DNA of 64,000 bases from the NCBI GenBank assembly GCA_004352715.1, contig SCFE01000083.1, forward strand, positions 406,776 to 470,775, given 5' to 3'. Source of the stretch: Hofstenia miamia. Its lineage: Eukaryota > Xenacoelomorpha > Acoela. A model generated the notes under the pieces. The model was given only the letters and a program-made list of their open reading frames with translations, was not told where the DNA came from and did not search any database. The translations under genes were made by a program, and so were the position numbers. Shown in pieces: positions 12,150-22,849 of this stretch (positions are counted from its first letter, which is position 1; each line of letters begins with the position of its first letter).

Positions 12150-13230
12150 TCATATTTTGGGGGAACATGAATAAGTCATACAGGAATATGTCATACAGGA
12201 ATAAGTCCTAATGGAATGAGTCCTACAACAATAAGTCCTACATGATTAAATCCTACACTATTACTATTAATGATTTTAATTCTCTGAAATTTAATCATTT
12301 TTTATTTGTTTGGATTTTTTGCAATAATTAAATCAATTTTTCCATTGCCACTCTAAGTTTCTTTTGTGTTTTGCTAAATTTCTAAAATTCAAAAGAAATC
12401 TGTAGTTTGGTAATTACATGAAATTTATACATTAATGTAATGCACATTCAAGGCAAAATAATATTAAAAAAACAATGTAGTGGTGTTACGTGTATAACAG
12501 GTCATAGGTGCAATTCAAATGTGTTTGAAAAGCTGTTCAATTGATTTATGCAAATAAGGACTCAAGAGGAGTTGAACCTGCATATTACCATAGGAGATGG
12601 TAGTGTTCCACACAATACAAATCTGCAAATATTTTAATTAACATTGATTTAGATATCCTTTGAATAGTTAAATTCTACTTAATTACGCAATCAGAAGGGA
12701 ATAAACTATGTATAAATATTCAATAAAGCAGTTGCAATAAAAGGAAAAATTCATAGGTTTGCTATAAACCTACAATGGTTCATACATAATGCACAGCTGT
12801 GCTTACCAGTATACAAGACAAATCATATTTAAGGGAACATTTCTACAATGAAAACATTTAATAATTAATATTTGTTTAAAGTAACAAAAAAGCAAATAAA
12901 CAAAAAAAATTCAACAATTCAAGTGTGTCTGGAAAACTTAATTATTTGTACATGTATTAAAAATTACCGTAAATAGATCTGCACAGATTAGAGCTCGACC
13001 TGCAGCCCTTTCTTATATAGGTCACGCCTTAAATAAATCTCATTATTTTAATTTTTAAAAAATCTCAAACATCTATAATTTTGATCCCAATCTGTGACAA
13101 ATAATTTCGTAAGACATTTTGTTGTCAATTCATTTAAATTTTGTGCTTATTGATGAAGAATTTAATCATGTAGGACTTAATCGTGTAGGACTTATTCCTG
13201 TAGGACTTATTCTATGCCGTCTTATTTTGC
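12150..13230. mobile_element. possible non-autonomous element with repeat-bearing inverted ends
   Basis: Left end (about 12165-12262) holds several imperfect units of AATAAGTCCTACA; right end (about 13155-13215) holds the reverse-complement units (TGTAGGACTTATT). The unit thus faces inward at both ends of about 1.05 kb of AT-rich DNA. No transposase is seen. The class is unknown and exact ends were not resolved. Confidence 0.45.
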
Positions 13231-14114
13231 TTATATCTCATTGGTTTGAAAGCAGCTGTTCTACCTGTTACAACTGTTATACAACTACTTGTCTTGGGAT
13301 CACGTGTTCAAAACGTTTTGCAACTGTAATTTATAAAAATTGTTAAATAATTCAAATATATTAATGAATTTTTTATAATTGAATCAGGAAGGTTAGCTCA
13401 CCTTACCAATAATTTATCACACGTGCGACTAAAGCAGATGATACTTTATCAAACCTACGATCAAACGAGCAATTAATTTTAATTGGTTTGCAAGCATGCT
13501 GCGGCGTTGTAATATAAAAAATTTGTCAAGCAATGCATCAAATATCTGTTTGAATTTCTGTTTTATAGATAATTTGTGTTCAATATCCTGTGTACCGTTC
13601 ATTTGATAATATTGTTAATCATGTATGTGGCGAGGGTATAGAATAGTGTGCACGCGAAGCACAACTAAACACAAATATATGGTAAAAGTGATGAGAAATG
13701 GGACAATAACTGCATTATTTATATTTAAGGCCAATACCGCCTTGTTCCCCCTTGCGTACACCACTGATTGCTTTTGCTAGTTAATAATTTAATAATTAAC
13801 ACTAATCTCCTAAAATATGTGTTACTATTCGCACTTTTTTAATCGTTATCTATTTCAATTATTCTGCTTGGTGCTTTTAATTGCTATAACGAAACTATCT
13901 CATTTAATATGCCGCCTTCAAAAATATTTGATCCAAACTGTGCACTCATAGAAAATGACACGGTATTATAATATTTCCTTTATTAAACCAGGCAAATTTA
14001 TAGTTTTGCTTGTTAATTTGATTATGCAGATTTTTCTTGTTTAATCATTTAGTTTACCTTTTATATAATTTTATTTTAAAATGTTTATTAAATAATAGGA
14101 TACGAGATATTTAA
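13230..14114. other. AT-rich sequence, no gene seen
   Basis: No gene or RNA was recognised. About 13986-14099 is a diverged relative of about 24774-24890 (shared AATGTTTATTAAATAATAGG and neighbours), so it is probably a dispersed repeat running into the gap. Confidence 0.5.
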
Positions 14115-15114
14115 NNNNNNNNNNNNNNNNNNNNNNNNNNNNNNNNNNNNNNNNNNNNNNNNNNNNNNNNNNNNNNNNNNNNNNNNNNNNNNNNNNNNNN
14201 NNNNNNNNNNNNNNNNNNNNNNNNNNNNNNNNNNNNNNNNNNNNNNNNNNNNNNNNNNNNNNNNNNNNNNNNNNNNNNNNNNNNNNNNNNNNNNNNNNNN
14301 NNNNNNNNNNNNNNNNNNNNNNNNNNNNNNNNNNNNNNNNNNNNNNNNNNNNNNNNNNNNNNNNNNNNNNNNNNNNNNNNNNNNNNNNNNNNNNNNNNNN
14401 NNNNNNNNNNNNNNNNNNNNNNNNNNNNNNNNNNNNNNNNNNNNNNNNNNNNNNNNNNNNNNNNNNNNNNNNNNNNNNNNNNNNNNNNNNNNNNNNNNNN
14501 NNNNNNNNNNNNNNNNNNNNNNNNNNNNNNNNNNNNNNNNNNNNNNNNNNNNNNNNNNNNNNNNNNNNNNNNNNNNNNNNNNNNNNNNNNNNNNNNNNNN
14601 NNNNNNNNNNNNNNNNNNNNNNNNNNNNNNNNNNNNNNNNNNNNNNNNNNNNNNNNNNNNNNNNNNNNNNNNNNNNNNNNNNNNNNNNNNNNNNNNNNNN
14701 NNNNNNNNNNNNNNNNNNNNNNNNNNNNNNNNNNNNNNNNNNNNNNNNNNNNNNNNNNNNNNNNNNNNNNNNNNNNNNNNNNNNNNNNNNNNNNNNNNNN
14801 NNNNNNNNNNNNNNNNNNNNNNNNNNNNNNNNNNNNNNNNNNNNNNNNNNNNNNNNNNNNNNNNNNNNNNNNNNNNNNNNNNNNNNNNNNNNNNNNNNNN
14901 NNNNNNNNNNNNNNNNNNNNNNNNNNNNNNNNNNNNNNNNNNNNNNNNNNNNNNNNNNNNNNNNNNNNNNNNNNNNNNNNNNNNNNNNNNNNNNNNNNNN
15001 NNNNNNNNNNNNNNNNNNNNNNNNNNNNNNNNNNNNNNNNNNNNNNNNNNNNNNNNNNNNNNNNNNNNNNNNNNNNNNNNNNNNNNNNNNNNNNNNNNNN
15101 NNNNNNNNNNNNNN
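14115..15114. other. assembly gap of 1000 N
   Basis: Exactly 1000 N, a placeholder length; the true size is unknown. Confidence 0.99.
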
Positions 15115-15179
15115 GCTTCAGGAATTCAATTCCATTGCATTAAATCCAACGCAATCGGGTTTCATATGAAAACTAACTT

Positions 15180-15540
15180 TGCAGCATACACACTTAAAGT
15201 TAGTATCGTTTTCATTGAAAGCTAATTTGCATGCATCACAAGATTTTAGTTTAACGTTACTAGTCATATGGGGAGTAAACACAAAACACGACCGTGCTTC
15301 CTGGAGTAAGGAGATGTGGCCTCATTCATCTCCAGACCTGAACCCTATGGACTTTAGTATGTTATCAATCTTGGAGAAGGAGGTCTGTCTATGACCCACA
15401 AAAATGTTGAGTTTGAAAAGGGCTCTTTTGAAGGAATGGGACAAAATACCCAGGAAGTATTGCATGCATCTGTGAAAAGCTCCAGAGAGAGACTCGAGCG
15501 TGTCATTCGTGTAAATGGCGGACATATCGAAAATTAGGTG
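15180..15540 (+). pseudogene. Tc1/mariner-type transposase C-terminal fragment
   Basis: The frame contains SSPDLNPMDFSMLSILEKEV, the C-terminal catalytic block of IS630/Tc1/mariner transposases, in the MD variant where the third acidic residue is Asp as in maT-like (DD37D) elements. Across a stop at about 15394 the sequence continues with LKRALLKEWDKIPRKYCM and ends near GGHI-type codons (MADISK) around 15540. The N-terminal two-thirds would lie in the 1-kb gap or are missing. A likely terminal repeat follows at about 15635-15650 (TCTCCGCACCC), next to a (TA)n run. Confidence 0.7.
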
Positions 15541-15650
15541 TATCATTTTGTTCATTAGTCCCATAAATAAAATTGTGTTAAATTGTTTTTCATTTAAACC
15601 TTTTTAATTGTTTTATTGAGCTTTTTATAAGGTCAGGGACTTTCTCCGCA

Positions 15651-15653
15651 CCC

Positions 15654-15680
<27 letters not shown>
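15651..15680. repeat. (TA)n microsatellite
   Basis: Pure TA run immediately after the mariner-type end, possibly an expansion of its TA target site. Confidence 0.8.
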
Positions 15681-15685
<5 letters not shown>

Positions 15686-15709
15686 TATTCGCCGTTTGTA
15701 ATTTATACA

Positions 15710-17660
15710 GAATTTCAGCTATTCCAGCGTGACTCGCGTGACATTTGGAGAAATTTTGAGGAAAACAACTTCAAATTATGTGAGATGAAAAAGAAAAATT
15801 GGAAAAATGTTCAGCAGCTTCTGAGAACATACCACAAAGATGAAAAACAGTTATAGATATTCAGTTTTTAGTCAGACCTCTGGAAATCATGGCCAATTTT
15901 TCACTTGTGACTCGCGTGACATCTAGAAATAGAAAATTTCTAACTGCAGTGGGAATATGTTCAATTCCTAGTAGACCAGTTACTTACAGAAGCTCTTATT
16001 CATTTTGAAAGTAAGCCAAACATAGATTTAAAGGTAGAAAATTACAAAAAATTCAGGCCTACTTTTTTCCCCTATTTATGCCCTCAGACATTTGTGACTG
16101 ATGTGACAGATTTTTGTGACTCGCGTGACACAGTAGAGGTTTACTGAAAACATTTATGAATTAAACAATACCAGTTAGCTTTATNAAATTTCTAACTGCA
16201 GTGGGAATATGTTCAATTCCTAGTAGACCAGTTACTTACAGAAGCTCTTATTCATTTTGAAAGTAAGCCAAACATAGATTTAAAGGTAGAAAATTGCAAA
16301 AACTTCAGGCCTACTTTTTTCCCCTATTTAGCCCTCAGACATTTGTGACTGATGTGACAGATTTTTGTGACTCGCGTGACACAATAGAGGTTTACTGAAA
16401 ACATTTATGAATTAAGCAATACCAGTTAGCTTTATCTTATGAAATGCTTCTGTGTAGTGTACAATGGAACTATATAGTCAATCAAAAAGAAAAAAAGTAA
16501 TCATACAATATGGAAAAAGGTGCATTTCACCAGGTTAACTTTAGTCTAAATTTGTGACTCGCGTGACACCACCAGCGAAACTCTCTTTTGTGTTCCATTA
16601 GCACCCAAATATTTTTAACTAACAAGTTTTGATAGTTGAATCATCTTTAATGGACTAAGTTCTAAGGTTTTTGCACAAAAATAGCCTTCTCTTTGCATGC
16701 AACATCTGAAAATAAGCTAAACTTAAACAAAAAAACAGGTAGCATTAAAGGAAATCAGTGTGTTTTAAGTAATTTGTTATGCAATTAGATATGATTTTGT
16801 TGAAAAATCTTGATAAATTGTCAATGAGCTTTTGCTCAGCTGATGATACAGTTTGGAAACATAGCTGTATGCATAATTCGTATTTTGTTAATTCTATTAC
16901 AGCTATTCCAGCGTGACTCGCGTGACATTTGGAGAAATTTTGAGGAAAACAACTTCAAATTATGTGAGATGAAAAAGAAATATTGGAAAAATGTTCAGCA
17001 GCTTCTGAGAACATACCACAAAGATGAAAAACAGTTATAGATATTCCGTTTTTAGTGAGACCTCTTGAAATCATGGCCAATTTTTCACTTGTGACTCGCG
17101 TGACATCTAGAAATAGAAAATTTCTAACTGCAGTGGGAATATGTTCAATTCCTAGTAGACCAGTTACTTACAGAAGCTCTTATTCATTTTGAAAGTAAGC
17201 CAAACATAGATTTAAAGGTAGAAAATTACAAAAACTTCAGGCCTACTTTTTTCCCCTATTTATGCCCTCAGACATTTGTGACTGATGTGACAGATTTTTG
17301 TGACTCGCGTGACACAGTAGAGGTTTACTGAAAACATTTATGAATTAAACAATACCAGTTAGCTTTATCTTATGAAATGCTTCTCTGTAGTGTACAATGG
17401 AACTATATAGTCAATCAAAAAGAAAAAAAGTAATCATACAATATGGAAAAAGGTGCATTTCACCAGGTTAACTTTAGTCTAAATTTGTGACTCGCGTGAC
17501 ACCACCAGCGAAACTCTCTTTTGTGTTCCATTAGCACCCAAATATTTTTAACTAACAAGTTTTGATAGTTGAATCATCTTTAATGGACTAAGTTCTAAGG
17601 TTTTTGCACAAAAATAGCCTTCTCTTTGCATGCAACATCTGAAAATAAGCTAAACTTAGC
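15710..17660 (+). repeat. tandem repeat with GTGACTCGCGTGAC motif array
   Basis: Two nearly identical units start at about 15716 and 16900; the first is lengthened by a 250-bp duplication around a single N at 16185. The 14-mer GTGACTCGCGTGAC starts at 15729, 15907, 16116, 16367, 16554, 16913, 17091, 17300 and 17487. Within the second unit the spacings are 178, 209 and 187 bp, and the DNA between motifs is not itself repetitive. A variant, GTGACTGATGTGAC, begins 22 bp upstream of the 16116, 16367 and 17300 copies. The function is unknown; the motif could be a protein-binding site, an element end or part of a decayed coding repeat. Confidence 0.85.
16902..17040 (+). other. exon-like short frame in the tandem repeat
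   Basis: After a good 3' splice-site-like TCTATTACAG the sequence stays open for about 45 codons and ends in TAG; it includes FQRDSRDIWRNFEENNFK. The sister unit at about 15715-15856 keeps the same frame with one visible amino-acid change (Tyr/Asn). It looks like a 3'-terminal coding exon, but the two units are so similar that conservation proves little. No protein family is recognised. Confidence 0.3.
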
Positions 17661-20600
17661 TCAATTCCTTTTTTCCCCCGAAATAATTAAAAGTAGGTGC
17701 TTCTGTTGAAAGAGCACAGGATATTGAAATTCCTTGCACACAAACTAAAATTTGTAAAATTTCAATCATTTGGACCTATAAGAAGTCATTTCTATAAGTT
17801 TTGGTGTCAAAAATAAAATTTGAAATTTTGCCTTGGGTGTTAACAATACTGTGGAATGGCTGATAATATATTTTTAATGTAGATTTGCCAATTAGGACAG
17901 TTTATATCCCTTGCTAAAATTTTAGAAATATATGAAAAGCATTCTAAGCAAAACAATGATTTTGGCGTTATTTTCTAACTTGCCAGATATAGTAATACGT
18001 TTTCCTATCTGTTACTCCTTTTCTGCTGAATCATATCATAGGCACTGGAACATGACCTAAAATTGATGTGCGATTTTTGCGCGTATTCATAAAAACTAAT
18101 TATTTCATGTTATTAAGAACTTCTTCTCATAACAATTTCCTCAATATTTCCCTATAATACATCCGTTTTAGTAAAAAATTTAATTAATGTGATCACTTTT
18201 AGTTAATCATTATGCGATAGTTACAATTTTTGCATGCTAAAATTACTAAAAATACAATTTTCTCATAATTCACCTGCTCTGTGTGATACATTTTTTCATT
18301 GCCAAACATGCATTTATATTATTATTATTGCACATGTCATTTTATTGATTGGCTCCTAAATTTAGTTTTCCTGTTCGAGAAATCTTGAAGTTTCTGTACT
18401 GATTAAAGTTAAAATGAAAATACAGAATTATACAACCTGTTCTGATCAAAACAATCGAATCTAAAATATAAATGGGAGGTTTTTACATAATTTTGCATAC
18501 TAAACCATGTAGCTCCCAATAACTTTAGATATCACCCACATTTTTTGCTATATTCTTTGATTGTCGTCTCTTGTTCTCATCTTAATCTTTACAAAATCTT
18601 AATGTTTCTCATGAAACGTGAATTAATTGCGACGCGTGTCTTTCGCAATAATTTACAAATTTAACCCAGTCGGTTTTGGTGAAGTTGAATAATGGGTGCG
18701 TTCGCGGAGCGCACCGGTTTTGCACTATGCATTTATGGAGATTTATAAATAGGTCCTTTGTTTGTTTGTAAACAGTTCCTCTTTCAAAATCAGGAACCTG
18801 GGTTTGTGGATATGTGGCATAAAAAGATTAATTTGCAGATTTAACATGTATTGAAATTGAATACATTTATTGTTTTGTTTACTTCTATAATTTGTCACTA
18901 GATTTTTTAGAGTCCACTCTTATAATACATATGAAAAGGTTTCAACTAACTAATACTAATATATGAACGTTATAAAGAATGGGATAACATTAAATATGAA
19001 AAATTAGAATTTTTTGCAGATCACAGTACAAACAAAAAGAATTTTATATTAGGTATTAACGCCAAAATCTAGTAAAACACTAATCTAGAGCAGCCCTGCT
19101 AAACGGTGTCGAATTGTATTTACTAGTTCTTGCAATCAACTCTTTTGTAAGTTACCAAATATCTTATTTTACCATGACTGTGAAATTATGCATCGTCGAA
19201 TAAATTTTTCGAAATTTGCAATCTTTCTGTTTGTTGTACATAGTAGAATATAATATCCGAAAACACACTTTTTACCTAATTTATTAAAAAAGGTTCGAGT
19301 AGAATTCTACTATATCTGCAAGTTTAACACACAAGTTGGATCATGTATCAACCCCTTTACTTAACAATTAAAACTCGTGCACACTACATTCGCGGTGGCA
19401 ACAGTAGTTAACCTAATTTACTCTTGGCCAATCAAATGTTGCATATTAACAAACCTGATTCTCATTCGGCTATCCGGGGCGATTTTTTACTTAAAATTTG
19501 AAATTTTGACTTTTTTGATAAATATAATCAACTAGGTTGTAAGAAGCACCAATATAGAAAGAGAAGAACCTTGCCACGGAAACAGGATAGCACTTCACTA
19601 TTTTCAGCAATCCATGTTTTGTAGGGTTTAATGAATCTATTGCAGCGATTATTCATTAAGACATGCAGTATACAGGCATAGTTTTTAATTATCTTCCAAA
19701 CATCCAAAATTGAGATTGATTCAGGCTCGAAGCATTTTACAGTAAAATTCGTTTCATTGTAATTTGTGATCTGCACTAACTTTTGCATGACAGGCTCATT
19801 GATAGCAGTTCTTGGCTCTCTCAACAAGGGCCTTTAACGTCATTTTTATATAAATTGGCAAAATATTAAAATTGTAATTAGGTACTTGCTCTAACTTATC
19901 TGTTTTGTAATTGTTAAAATTTGGGCAGTGATATTTTCCCATGTTTTTGTAACTAAGAAATCTATTTATAAATTTTCTCTGATACTCTTCTATTAAAAAA
20001 TATTGTTAAATTTTTTATTTATATGGTTTTAAATGACTTTTAAAATCATTTATTCAGTTACTCTTCCAAAAAATTTGACTCCAAAGAAAATTTCAACAAT
20101 TTTTTACCTAATTACAAATTTTGTAAAGTTTTTACTTTGTATTGACCTTAAATTTTTTAATACATGTATGCATATGCATTAAAACTATTTCTATTTAGAC
20201 AAAATAGATCTTTATTTGTTTTGAATTTTTTACTTTCGTTCCCCCCAGCTATTACTTTTACTTTCAAGTAATGAAATTTGAAGTGAAGATTTCTTTATAA
20301 ACACTATCAGCAACGACCGTATAATATATGACCATTTTGGATTTTTATGTGCAAAGTAACTGTTTGGGTATTTTCAGTTTTTTATTAACAATTTGGCCGC
20401 TTTAATCGAAAATCGTGTGTGACCTGTAGTTAAATATAAAGTTGCATCAGCATTCTTTGAAATTCAATTATTTTAAAACGGAAGCCAGAGCCCATAATTA
20501 TATTAATATATGGTACAGGCAACAGGGGCGACGTCCTATCATTTGAACCAATATCACTTTAATCCAATTTTTGGTGATTACAATAATGCTGCTTCAGTGA

Positions 20601-20690
20601 AAAATATTTTTTTTATTAAAATTAATTAGGTTTTAAAAAGTTTCAATAAATTGCAAGTCTGATTCGTTTTTCAATTAATAATAATAATAA
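17661..20690. other. AT-rich sequence without a recognised gene
   Basis: No convincing exon, RNA or transposase was found. The one longer frame is the 99-codon minus-strand frame listed separately. A short GC-rich hairpin sits at 18697-18717. Confidence 0.5.
19528..19827 (-). other. 99-codon frame, unrecognised
   Basis: Unlike its surroundings it has balanced codon use and a plausible soluble sequence (for example ISILDVWKIIKNYACILHVL). The sequence upstream stays coding-like for a few codons in another frame (KALVERAKNCYQ). It might be an exon or transposon fragment. No homology is recognised, so it is reported as an open question only. Confidence 0.2.
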
Positions 20691-20696
20691 TAATCA

Positions 20697-22840
20697 ATGA
20701 CTTTATTTAGCCGCTGAAGGCATACACAACAAGAAAAAAATAAAAACAAGTCAGGTTTTACGGCAGCGAGGACAGTCACAGGAGATGAAATAGGAGCAAA
20801 TGGAAGAGTAGGCGAAGTTGGAGAAGGGCTCAGCAAAGAGGAAAGCCATCAAAGATTTCTTGAAGCTCGGTGGCGGGGAAAAGAAATCAATCACTGTTGG
20901 AGGGTTGCGAGTCAAGATGTAATTAGCAGCAGTACAAGCACGATTGAAAAACGAGTGAAGGGTGCGATGTTTCTTTGTACGACGAATGGAGAAGGTGACA
21001 ACATCATCAGAGCGAGTGCAGCAGGAATTAAAGAACTTAATGAAATCAAAAGGATCAAGATCCAATTTGCGAGTCAGTAGTCGATTGAACAGAAGGAGAT
21101 CACAGGCATGGAAGTAGAGTGACAGCGGAAGAGTGGAGAATTTCAGCAGAGCGTCTTTATAGTCCAAAGAGGAAATCCATTTGAAAGCGCGTTTCTGGAA
21201 ACGTTCCATGGAGTGGAACAAAGCACGAGAAGGCCACCAACAAGGAGACGCGTAGAGAAGAATGGCGCGAGGAATGGACTTGAACAAAGAGAGTTTCACA
21301 GCGGACGAGGTATTAAAAGGAACATTACGGAAAAGGGCAAATAGCGAGGAATTAGCTTTGCGGAGACGCAAAGACACATGTCCAGTCCAATTTAAGTTTG
21401 CAGCAAGTTGAACTCCAAGATGAGTGTGATGAGGCGCAAAGTTCACAGGTAGAGGCAAATCAGAAGGGGGAGCCACCGAAAAGGAAATACCACATGTCTT
21501 GGTAGTGCTAAAATCAAGATGATTGACAGAGGACCAAGTAGACAAGTGCTCAAGATCAGAAAAAATATTCGAAGCAAAAGACCAACCAAAATCAAAAATC
21601 GCAGTGTCGTCGACATACAACAAGCAAGACGAGTTGAGAACAGAATGAGGGAGGTCGTTAATGGCAACGAGGAAGAAAAGAACAGCAAACACTGAGCCTT
21701 GAGGGGCACCACTAGTAACGGGGACAGGAGAAGAGATAGACGAGTTGATTTTGACACACTGGTGGCGATTGGTCAGGTAAGACTGGAACAGTTCGATGAA
21801 ATCCACATCAAAACCAAATAAACGTAACTTGTCAAGCAGAATGGAATGAGGGAGGCGATCAAACGCTTTTGAGATGTCAAGAAAGATAATACAACCAGGA
21901 TCATTACTATCAGAGTGAAAGTAGCAGTTTTCGATCAGAGTGAGCAGGTTAGTAATCGTAGAGCGACCAGGAAGGTTGCCATGCTGAGAGGAAGAGATGA
22001 GGTGACGAATTTTTGGGAATACATAACGAAAAACAAGGCGTTCAAAGATGATAGACAGTCGAGATAGAATAGCTATTGGGCGGTAGGACGTGACCTGCGA
22101 GGAAGGAAGCTGATTAGATTTTAACAGCGGAGAAATCCAAGCTGTCTTCCAACAGGCGGAATAGCGCTTAGTGTAGCAAATGAAGGAGTAAGGATGCTTT
22201 AAATAGATAGAAAGCGTGGAGGAGGTTTCATGAATTACAAAGGAAGGAACACCGTCAGGATAACAAGGACCAGACAACTTGCAAGATTTAAGCATGAGAG
22301 AAATATCATGAGCGCCGAAGACCATATCACAAAGTCGGATTAGCGGGGAGGCTGCAGGCGGACCAGGGCACATGCAGCCAGGTACAGAGAAGTTAGAGGC
22401 AAATACGGGTGGAAAGGTTAGGAAGACCAGAGGCAATGAGAACACCCTCATTGTGACCACTGGATCGATCCATACGAGAAAGAACTTTAAGAGTAGAGTT
22501 GGGAAAACCAACACTATCAGCAATGGCAGGAAGCCAGGTTTCAGTGATGAAAATGAAGTCAACAGGAGACTGCAAGAAGAAATTGTAAAAGCTGAGACGA
22601 CGGTTCAAAGATACAAGACTGTGGGCATTGGCAAGCAATACGGAAAAGCCAGAGTTCCGGAGAGGAGGAAGATCAGAGTGAGATAGTCAGTCACGGCGTG
22701 GCGCATTACGGCGGCGGGGACGAAGGCCAAAAGATTTGCGCTCATCGTCAGAGAGGCGGTAATAACGAATCAAGACGCCTTCAGACCACACATCAGGATT
22801 CATGAGACTCTTGATCGCAGACAACATGGTCCCCGGTATC
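20697..22840 (-). mobile_element. non-LTR retrotransposon (LINE), copy 1
   Basis: The 3' end is at the left: the shared family terminus beginning ATGACTTTATTTAGCCGCTG abuts an (AAT)n tract. Reading leftward from about 22840 there is an N-terminal piece, an apurinic-type endonuclease start (MLANAHSLVSL, then DFIFITETWL) at 22638-22393, and a reverse-transcriptase frame from 22562. Compared with copy 2 at 54.4-56.5 kb, most of the endonuclease and the RT-proximal linker are missing, so the copy carries an internal deletion and cannot be autonomous. The domain plan (endonuclease then RT, simple-repeat 3' tail) fits the Jockey/CR1 part of the LINE tree; finer placement was not possible. Confidence 0.9.
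20751..22562 (-). CDS. LINE reverse transcriptase frame (603 codons)
   Basis: Long uninterrupted reverse-transcriptase frame that would copy LINE RNA at a nicked chromosomal target. Visible RT blocks are SYRPIAILS (about residues 159-167), QHGNLPGRS (193-201), FLDISKAFDR with the first catalytic Asp (D229), TSGAPQGSV (283-291) and LLYVDDTAIF with the catalytic pair at about 318-319. The C-terminal domain continues to a Cys/His-containing end (CDCPRCRK). The first 55 or so residues are read in a different frame from the endonuclease and are probably not the native N-terminus; the deletion junction lies near FASNFS, where copy 2 aligns. The start codon is therefore arbitrary. Confidence 0.85.
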   Translation of the reverse strand: MTSFSSLKPGFLPLLIVLVFPTLLLKFFLVWIDPVVTMRVFSLPLVFLTFPPVFASNFSVPGCMCPGPPAASPLIRLCDMVFGAHDISLMLKSCKLSGPCYPDGVPSFVIHETSSTLSIYLKHPYSFICYTKRYSACWKTAWISPLLKSNQLPSSQVTSYRPIAILSRLSIIFERLVFRYVFPKIRHLISSSQHGNLPGRSTITNLLTLIENCYFHSDSNDPGCIIFLDISKAFDRLPHSILLDKLRLFGFDVDFIELFQSYLTNRHQCVKINSSISSPVPVTSGAPQGSVFAVLFFLVAINDLPHSVLNSSCLLYVDDTAIFDFGWSFASNIFSDLEHLSTWSSVNHLDFSTTKTCGISFSVAPPSDLPLPVNFAPHHTHLGVQLAANLNWTGHVSLRLRKANSSLFALFRNVPFNTSSAVKLSLFKSIPRAILLYASPCWWPSRALFHSMERFQKRAFKWISSLDYKDALLKFSTLPLSLYFHACDLLLFNRLLTRKLDLDPFDFIKFFNSCCTRSDDVVTFSIRRTKKHRTLHSFFNRACTAANYILTRNPPTVIDFFSPPPSFKKSLMAFLFAEPFSNFAYSSICSYFISCDCPRCRKT

Positions 22841-22849
22841 GGACAGCAT

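Noticed and set aside
18697-18717. GC-rich short hairpin GGTGCG...CGCACC
   Set aside because: A 9-bp stem in isolation with no T-run or conserved neighbours; chance is adequate.
22372-22686. Plus-strand 104-codon frame
   Set aside because: Antisense to the LINE endonuclease and RT start.
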